Shown in pieces: positions 54,885 through 58,984 of a stretch of 58,984 nt of DNA. Where the stretch lies: contig NZ_SCFA01000059.1 in NCBI RefSeq assembly GCF_004210275.1, forward strand, positions 1 through 58,984, written 5' to 3'. The notes beneath the pieces were generated by a model. The model saw only the letters and a list, made by a program, of their open reading frames with translations. It was not told where the DNA came from and did not search any database. This DNA comes from Rickettsiales endosymbiont of Peranema trichophorum (GTDB lineage Bacteria > Pseudomonadota > Alphaproteobacteria > Rickettsiales > Midichloriaceae). Numbering within the stretch: position 1 is the first letter of the stretch; each line of letters opens with the position of its first letter. The position numbers and the translations under genes were made by a program.

Positions 54885-55253
54885 TCAAATAGTCATGTAC
54901 AATGTGAAGTAGACTGCAAAGGTTGTGAATGCAGAGATGTAAAATATTGGCCAAGATGGTAGCATTGCTTCTGTATAAAGCAGCGTCTGTTTTTTGAAAG
55001 TTGGATCATCTGTGGTATATTCATCATCTTTAGGTATCGCGATGTCTACTCCTAGGGTATTGGCATAACTTTTGACGAAACCTACAAAGTAAGTTTTGGA
55101 AGGTACCAGCTCCATTTTCCCAGCCTCGATGGCGGAGAGGTATGCCTCTTTGATATTTAGCATTTTAGACATTTCTGAAAGCGAGATATTAAAGTCTTTC
55201 CTTTTGCTTTCCAATGTTTGCCCGAGGCCTCTATAGACTCCTTCTTGTGTCAT
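54885..55253 (-). CDS. RodZ-like helix-turn-helix membrane protein, short form
   Basis: 122 residues. An N-terminal Xre-like HTH (about 8-70) contains GLGQTLESKRKDFNISLSEM, LNIKEAYLSAIEAGK and YFVGFVKSYANTLGVD, the HTH_25 pattern of RodZ, which ties MreB to the membrane. One transmembrane segment (about 101-119) ends the protein, and the periplasmic beta-domain of full RodZ is missing. It may be a shortened native RodZ, as short forms occur. No neighbouring cell-shape genes. Confidence 0.75.
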   Translation of the reverse strand: MTQEGVYRGLGQTLESKRKDFNISLSEMSKMLNIKEAYLSAIEAGKMELVPSKTYFVGFVKSYANTLGVDIAIPKDDEYTTDDPTFKKQTLLYTEAMLPSWPIFYISAFTTFAVYFTLYMTI

Positions 55254-55527
55254 ACTGTTAATCAGTTGAAAAGTGGCTCAGCTGTTAAATATCTTTTTGG
55301 ATTGGTATATGGCGTTTTTTTTTGAAAGTTGGCACACTGTATTAAAAGAAAAGGTAATTTAACAACGCTGTCAAGTATTATTATGTACAGTACTGGAGAG
55401 TGATGGACAAGAAATATTTATATGAATTTTGTCTCTCCTCCACATTTGCTTCGTAATTATAAGGAAAGCGGTGGTCTATATTAATACTTGGGCTTTTTAA
55501 CGTAGTTGTCTCCAAAACTCGAATTTA

Positions 55528-56022
55528 TTATGAGTTATTTGAGTGATGGGAGTTAAGGCTATTTTGACAGTTCGGTAGCATTGCTAATTTTTCAAGACGT
55601 CCGGTGTGCCTACCACCCTCAAATGAAGAAGTAAAGAAGGTTGTTATGATGTCCAAAGCGGTAGAAGGGCTTATATAACGTGCTCCTAGTGCTAGAACAT
55701 TGGCATCATTATGCATCCTAGCGATTTTTGCATAATCTTCGCTATGGCATAGAGCTGCTCTAATTTGAGGATATCTGTTTGCGGCTATACTCATGCCTAT
55801 ACCGCTACCGCAAATTAAAATTCCAAGTGGTTTCTCATCTTCTGCTAGCATTGCTTTTACTAGGAGTGTTACATAGTCTGTATAGTCTACGCTTTCTTCA
55901 CTAGATGTACCAACGTCTTGGACGGTGCACTTTAAATGCTTCAGATGGGATATGATATGGGCTTTAAGCTTGAAGCCAGCGTGATCAGAACCTACGAAAA
56001 TCTTGTTATCGTATAATTTCAT
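55528..56022 (-). CDS. rpiB: Ribose-5-phosphate isomerase B
   Basis: Interconverts ribose-5-phosphate and ribulose-5-phosphate. The 164-residue protein has VGSDHAGFKLKAHI near the N-terminus and the active-site segment LICGSGIGMSIAANRYPQIRAAL with the catalytic cysteine, then HNDANVLALGAR. It overlaps the upstream SH3-protein gene by 17 bp. The C-terminal SLNSHHSNNS tail is not conserved. Confidence 0.95.
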   Translation of the reverse strand: MKLYDNKIFVGSDHAGFKLKAHIISHLKHLKCTVQDVGTSSEESVDYTDYVTLLVKAMLAEDEKPLGILICGSGIGMSIAANRYPQIRAALCHSEDYAKIARMHNDANVLALGARYISPSTALDIITTFFTSSFEGGRHTGRLEKLAMLPNCQNSLNSHHSNNS

Positions 56023-56530
56023 CTTTATAGACGCCCCATATATTTTCTTTTTTTATCCAACCAGAATAGGATCTGATCACTACTTTGCACCAGTGTTGAT
56101 TACATTTCTTGACGTCCCCAATGACACCATATTCGATTCGGACTACTGGACGTGCGGTTTCGTTTGGGTATTTTAGGAGCATGATTTCCTGGTGATCACC
56201 GGTATTGATCTTACCTTTTGGTATAGCAACTATTCGACGTTTTGGGGTTATTAGGTTGCCATTGACCCATCCTTCCGTACCGTCTATATCACGAAGTTGT
56301 CGCCAGTTTTCAAACTCTGCGCTTACCTCCATTGGATAGCCTTTTCTTTTATAGGACCATTTTATTGGATATTGAAAGCCTGGACCACTTCTAAGGTTCA
56401 CCTCATCTGGCTTCAGGCTAACGAACCTTGGAATAGGCAATCTACTTTTACTTTGGGCTATTGTGCAAGCTAAGATTCCCACGATCGCTATATGTACCAA
56501 TGTTAATTTTTGAAGGGGTTTCAAAGACAT
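56006..56530 (-). CDS. Exported SH3-domain protein
   Basis: 174 residues with an N-terminal hydrophobic signal sequence (LVHIAIVGILACTIAQS), then two bacterial SH3 (SH3b) repeats: first KPDEVNLRSGPGFQYPIKW, with GYPMEVSAEFENWRQLRDIDG and GWVNGNLI; second PVVRIEYGVIGDVKKC and WCKVVIRSYSGWIKKENIWG. Such proteins bind cell-wall peptides; the alphaproteobacterial type is usually annotated SH3-domain/SH3_4. Periplasmic. Overlaps rpiB by 17 bp. Confidence 0.87.
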   Translation of the reverse strand: MSLKPLQKLTLVHIAIVGILACTIAQSKSRLPIPRFVSLKPDEVNLRSGPGFQYPIKWSYKRKGYPMEVSAEFENWRQLRDIDGTEGWVNGNLITPKRRIVAIPKGKINTGDHQEIMLLKYPNETARPVVRIEYGVIGDVKKCNQHWCKVVIRSYSGWIKKENIWGVYKDEIIR

Positions 56531-56755
56531 TTTGGTATATTTTTAAAAGCATGTGAGGAAGTTGCAATTGGTCATATCACAATTTAGCCATAATGTCAGT
56601 ATTTAGTTGTAAAAACCATGAATAGTGGACATTCAGAGATTGTTTGTAACGCTATACAAAGCTGTAGAAATAGATGTATCGCACTATCTACTTGAATAAT
56701 ACTCCCAAAGAAAATAGCATGGAAAATAAGCTTAATCTTAAAGGGAGAGGACGGT

Positions 56756-57601
56756 TTGAGAGTATACTGGGTATTATTTTGGAGATATGTAGAGCGCTTA
56801 CGTATCTTTTCCGCTTTACGTGTTACACTTGTAATACTTTGTGGTGTGCTTGCGTCATGTAATCAACACATCAACGGTTCAGGGTTTGTACCTCAAGGGA
56901 GCGGTGTCAAAATGTACCATGAGAACAGTAAGGAGAAGGAGGTAGCTAAAAAGCTAGCCGACGAGGCAATGGAAGATCATCAAAAGCTTGGTGGCCAACC
57001 CCAAAATGTGGGTGGACTGGAAGCAGAGGCTCCTGCTGTTCCATATGAAGGTGTGTTGTTAACGCCAGAAGTACCAGTTTTGGCGAACACGAAGACAATA
57101 AGCCTTTCTATCACCGAAGATATAGAGATTAAGGACGTCCTTATAGAGCTTGCAAGGCTTGCTGAACTTGAGATCGCAATCGATCCAAAGATTGAAGGTG
57201 GTATCATACTGAAAGTGAAGGATAGAAGCATAAACGAAGTAATAGGAATGATAGCGAAGCAGGCATCTCTGAGATACACAGTCAACAACGGTCTGCTGAC
57301 TGTAGAAAGAGATACGCCCTATACTGTGAATTATAAGCTTAACTATCCTGAAGGTATAATGCATGGGGCAAAGAATGGTCATACCACTGAAGACATAGAC
57401 GGGTTATGGAGGTCGATTGACGACAATTTAAGTAAGCTGATTGAGGTACATACTGATTCAAAATCTCGAGAGGAGGAAAGCAAGCCATTCTATATTGTGA
57501 ACAGATATGCGGGGATTATTAGTGTAGTCGCTAATAGCAAGATTCAACAGAGTGTAAAAAAATATTTGAATACACTGGAGGCTAACATACACACCTCATA
57601 G
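56756..57601 (+). CDS. Lipoprotein with secretin N-terminal (STN/N0-N1-like) domain, C-terminal gate absent
   Basis: 281 residues. The TTG start at 56756 has a strong AAGGGAGAGG site 6 bases upstream. A lipobox LASC (C35) predicts a lipoprotein. Residues 110-180 form an STN/secretin-N segment: ISLSITEDIEIKDVLIELA, LEIAIDPKIEGGIILKV, SINEVIGMIAKQASLRYTV, with the LTVERDTPYTVNYKLNYP continuation typical of MshL/PilQ secretins. The C-terminal secretin pore domain is missing; the gene stops at 57601 just before repeat A5. It may be a truncated secretin or a stand-alone accessory lipoprotein. Confidence 0.72.
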   Translation: MRVYWVLFWRYVERLRIFSALRVTLVILCGVLASCNQHINGSGFVPQGSGVKMYHENSKEKEVAKKLADEAMEDHQKLGGQPQNVGGLEAEAPAVPYEGVLLTPEVPVLANTKTISLSITEDIEIKDVLIELARLAELEIAIDPKIEGGIILKVKDRSINEVIGMIAKQASLRYTVNNGLLTVERDTPYTVNYKLNYPEGIMHGAKNGHTTEDIDGLWRSIDDNLSKLIEVHTDSKSREEESKPFYIVNRYAGIISVVANSKIQQSVKKYLNTLEANIHTS

Positions 57602-57626
57602 TAGTACATGCTCAACATAGGAACTT

Positions 57627-57735
57627 AGAGTATGCCCGCAAATTAATTGGAATGAAAAGAATTCGGGCAAAAGTTGTATGTTAAGTTGTTGGGAAAGGTA
57701 GATGGATGGACGGTTTCACGGTCATGACGCAGGAG
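57627..57735 (+). repeat. Repeat A, copy 5 (A5)
   Basis: AGAGTATGCCCGCAAATTAA then TTGGAATGAAAAGAATTCGG, closest to A1; it ends in a weakened hairpin region ATGGACGGTTTCACGGTCAT followed by GACGCAGGAGGG. It starts about 25 bases after the secretin-like stop codon. Confidence 0.7.
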
Positions 57736-57880
57736 GGAGCGGCAATGACAAAAGGGGAGACGAGAGTGGCAAAGGAAGAGTTGCGTGGAGTGACAAAAGA
57801 GCGGAGCGGCAATGACAAAGTGGGATGTCGGAATCCCAAAGGAGGGGCGCGGGAGCGATACAGGAAGAACGCCTACTGAA
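57736..57880 (+). repeat. Repeat D block (D5)
   Basis: Units such as GAGAGTGGCAAAGGAAG and GAGCGGCAATGACAAA, ending GGGAGCGATACAGGAAG. Follows A5 directly, the A-then-D order seen also at 241-475 and 49149-49465. Confidence 0.6.
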
Positions 57881-57939
57881 GTCAACTTATAAAAATGACG
57901 CTTGTTTCATGATGTAGTCGCAGAAGTGTTAGAAATGTT

Positions 57940-57970
57940 ATACTATATACCGGATGTTATGTTATAGTAT
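57940..57970 (+). promoter_or_regulatory. Inverted repeat upstream of the AAA-ATPase-like gene
   Basis: ATACTATA (57940-57947) and TATAGTAT (57963-57970) are exact inverted repeats separated by 15 bases, followed by TTGACA (57970-57975). It lies 29 bases before the start codon. A regulatory site or promoter is possible; no complete -35/-10 pair is clear. Confidence 0.35.
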
Positions 57971-57998
57971 TGACAATGCAGAGAAATAAAAAACACCC

Positions 57999-58984
57999 AT
58001 GAAACTACCGGTAGGAGTCAGCGATTTTAGAAAGATAGTAAAGGGGAACTATGTCTTTACGGACAAGACGTTGTTGATCAAAGAAGTAATGGACGATGGT
58101 GCTGATATCATACTGGTCACCAGGCCCAGAAGGTTTGGGAAGACGTTGAATCTGTCGATGCTGTACTACTTTTTAGATCTTAGTCAGCCAAAGGATGAGG
58201 ATTTGTTTAAGCAGCTGAATATAGGTCAGGACAAAGCTTTTTGTGAGGAGCATCAGCATAAATATCCAGTGATATTCATATCGTTTAAGGATGTGAAGAA
58301 GTCGCGCTATCAAGATGCGTACGCGAATATAGTATCGTTGATTAGTAGGTTATATGGGCAGCATAGATACTTGCTAGAATCTGGTTGTTTGAGTGACCAT
58401 GAGAAGGGAGTGTTTAACCGTTTGTTGTACAAGACTGGGCAAAGTTCAGAGGTCCAGGAATCACTGCAATGTCTATGCATATACATACACAGATATTGTG
58501 GCAAGAACCCTATCATCTTAATAGACGAGTACGATACGCCGATACAGGAGGCTTACCTAAAAAAGTACTACGAGAAGATGGTAGAGCTGATGCGGGGCAT
58601 ATTGGGGCAGGCATTAAAGGATAATAGTTATCTGACAAAGGCTGTGGTGACCGGAATAACACGTATTTCGCAGGAGAGTTTGTTTTCTGGGTTGAACAAC
58701 ATCTCCGTATATTCAATGCTTAGGGAGAGATTTGGACAATACTTTGGATTTACAGAAGATGAGGTTGTAAAGCTACTAGGAGAAACAAAACAACCTGTAT
58801 CGCTTAGTGAAATAAAAGAATGGTACAACGGGTATCAAATAGGGAAACATGTATTGTACAACCCCTGGTCTATAATTAACTGCTTGGACAACGAAGGGAT
58901 ACTACAGGAATACTGGTTAAATACGTCAAACAATGCGTTGATAGGGGATCTGTTAAGGAAAGCAAAACCTGTAGTGAAGAAGGA
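57999..58984 (+). CDS. AAA-ATPase-like/PD-(D/E)XK family protein (DUF1703 type), N-terminal part
   Basis: ATG at 57999; the frame is open to the window edge (328 codons seen, no stop). Starts LPVGVSDFRKIVKGNYVFTD, then a P-loop-like motif RPRRFGKTLNLSM (43-55) and a Walker-B-like PIILIDEYDTP at 171-181, then LMRGILGQALKDNSYL and YFGFTEDEVVKLL. This is the AAA-ATPase-like family (PF09820 type), whose C-terminal PD-(D/E)XK nuclease lies outside the window. The family is expanded in Rickettsiales and other symbionts, often with Rpn-type nucleases. Its function is unknown. Confidence 0.82.
   Translation, partial: MKLPVGVSDFRKIVKGNYVFTDKTLLIKEVMDDGADIILVTRPRRFGKTLNLSMLYYFLDLSQPKDEDLFKQLNIGQDKAFCEEHQHKYPVIFISFKDVKKSRYQDAYANIVSLISRLYGQHRYLLESGCLSDHEKGVFNRLLYKTGQSSEVQESLQCLCIYIHRYCGKNPIILIDEYDTPIQEAYLKKYYEKMVELMRGILGQALKDNSYLTKAVVTGITRISQESLFSGLNNISVYSMLRERFGQYFGFTEDEVVKLLGETKQPVSLSEIKEWYNGYQIGKHVLYNPWSIINCLDNEGILQEYWLNTSNNALIGDLLRKAKPVVKK

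Noticed and set aside
56674-56862. 62-codon plus-strand frame overlapping the secretin-like start
   Set aside because: Its Cys-rich end is an out-of-frame reading of the lipoprotein signal region; the better ribosome-binding site serves the TTG at 56756.

Overview
The window looks like part of the chromosome of an AT-rich alphaproteobacterium, most likely an intracellular Rickettsiales- or Holosporales-type symbiont. The pointers are an alphaproteobacterial order for cmk-rpsA-sppA and lpxD-fabZ-lpxA-lpxI, a class I lysyl-tRNA synthetase, an ELM1-family protein, an IalB-like secreted protein, a PleD-type diguanylate cyclase, ribosomal operons split into pieces, and many short dispersed palindromic repeats. 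The order-level placement is inference; no rRNA or other decisive marker is present.

Layout. 1-230 is the tail of an Rpn/PD-(D/E)XK-type transposase/nuclease. 230-720 is a composite repeat. 717-6214 (minus) is a tight overlapping block parB-parA-rsmG-mnmG-mnmE with a perfect 16-bp parS at the mnmG start. 6479-7879 is a PleD-like diguanylate cyclase. 8182-14953 (plus) carries lipid A genes (lpxD, fabZ, lpxA, lpxI), then cmk, rpsA and sppA. 14975-20488 (minus) holds tyrS, a LolC/E permease, nhaA and a KefB-like antiporter. 20597-24311 groups a pteridine-reductase-like SDR, a photolyase, phhB and phhA. 24707-28588 has plsY, an Mla-type ABC pair, an IalB-like gene behind a perfect palindrome, tRNA-Ser, tsaE and a small unknown gene. 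28721-36013 has miaB, dapF, elm1, the rplQ-rpoA-rpsK-rpsM segment and gatB. 36014-36497 is an AT-rich gap with several DnaA-box-like sites. 36498-45421 has tilS, rpmB, a metallo-hydrolase, comEC, an unknown gene, a zinc-ribbon membrane protein, dapD and dapE. 45425-45574 is a MITE. 45578-56530 (minus) has a fused LplT-PlsC-Aas protein, tmk, cspA, a WecA/MraY-family transferase, tRNA-Thr, lysS, an EAL protein, a RodZ-like protein, rpiB and an SH3 protein. The window ends with a secretin-N-domain lipoprotein and the start of an AAA-ATPase-like (DUF1703-type) gene.

How it fits together. The cell appears to make lipid A and meso-diaminopimelate (dapD, dapE, dapF), so it probably has an LPS outer membrane and peptidoglycan. 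It can both make (PleD) and break (EAL protein) cyclic di-GMP. A pterin-centred set (PTR1/FolM-like reductase, PhhA, PhhB) could form a complete phenylalanine-to-tyrosine module, with a photolyase gene inside it. tRNA modification is well represented (mnmE, mnmG, tsaE, miaB, tilS).

Most unusual for a second look are five interlocking repeat families. One is a ~130-bp palindromic element that supplies the C-terminal residues and stop codon of a zinc-ribbon protein. Another is a 150-bp element with 19-bp inverted ends, flanked by TA, that fills the gap between convergent dapE and aas. I found no CRISPR array, rRNA, prophage or clear defence island.
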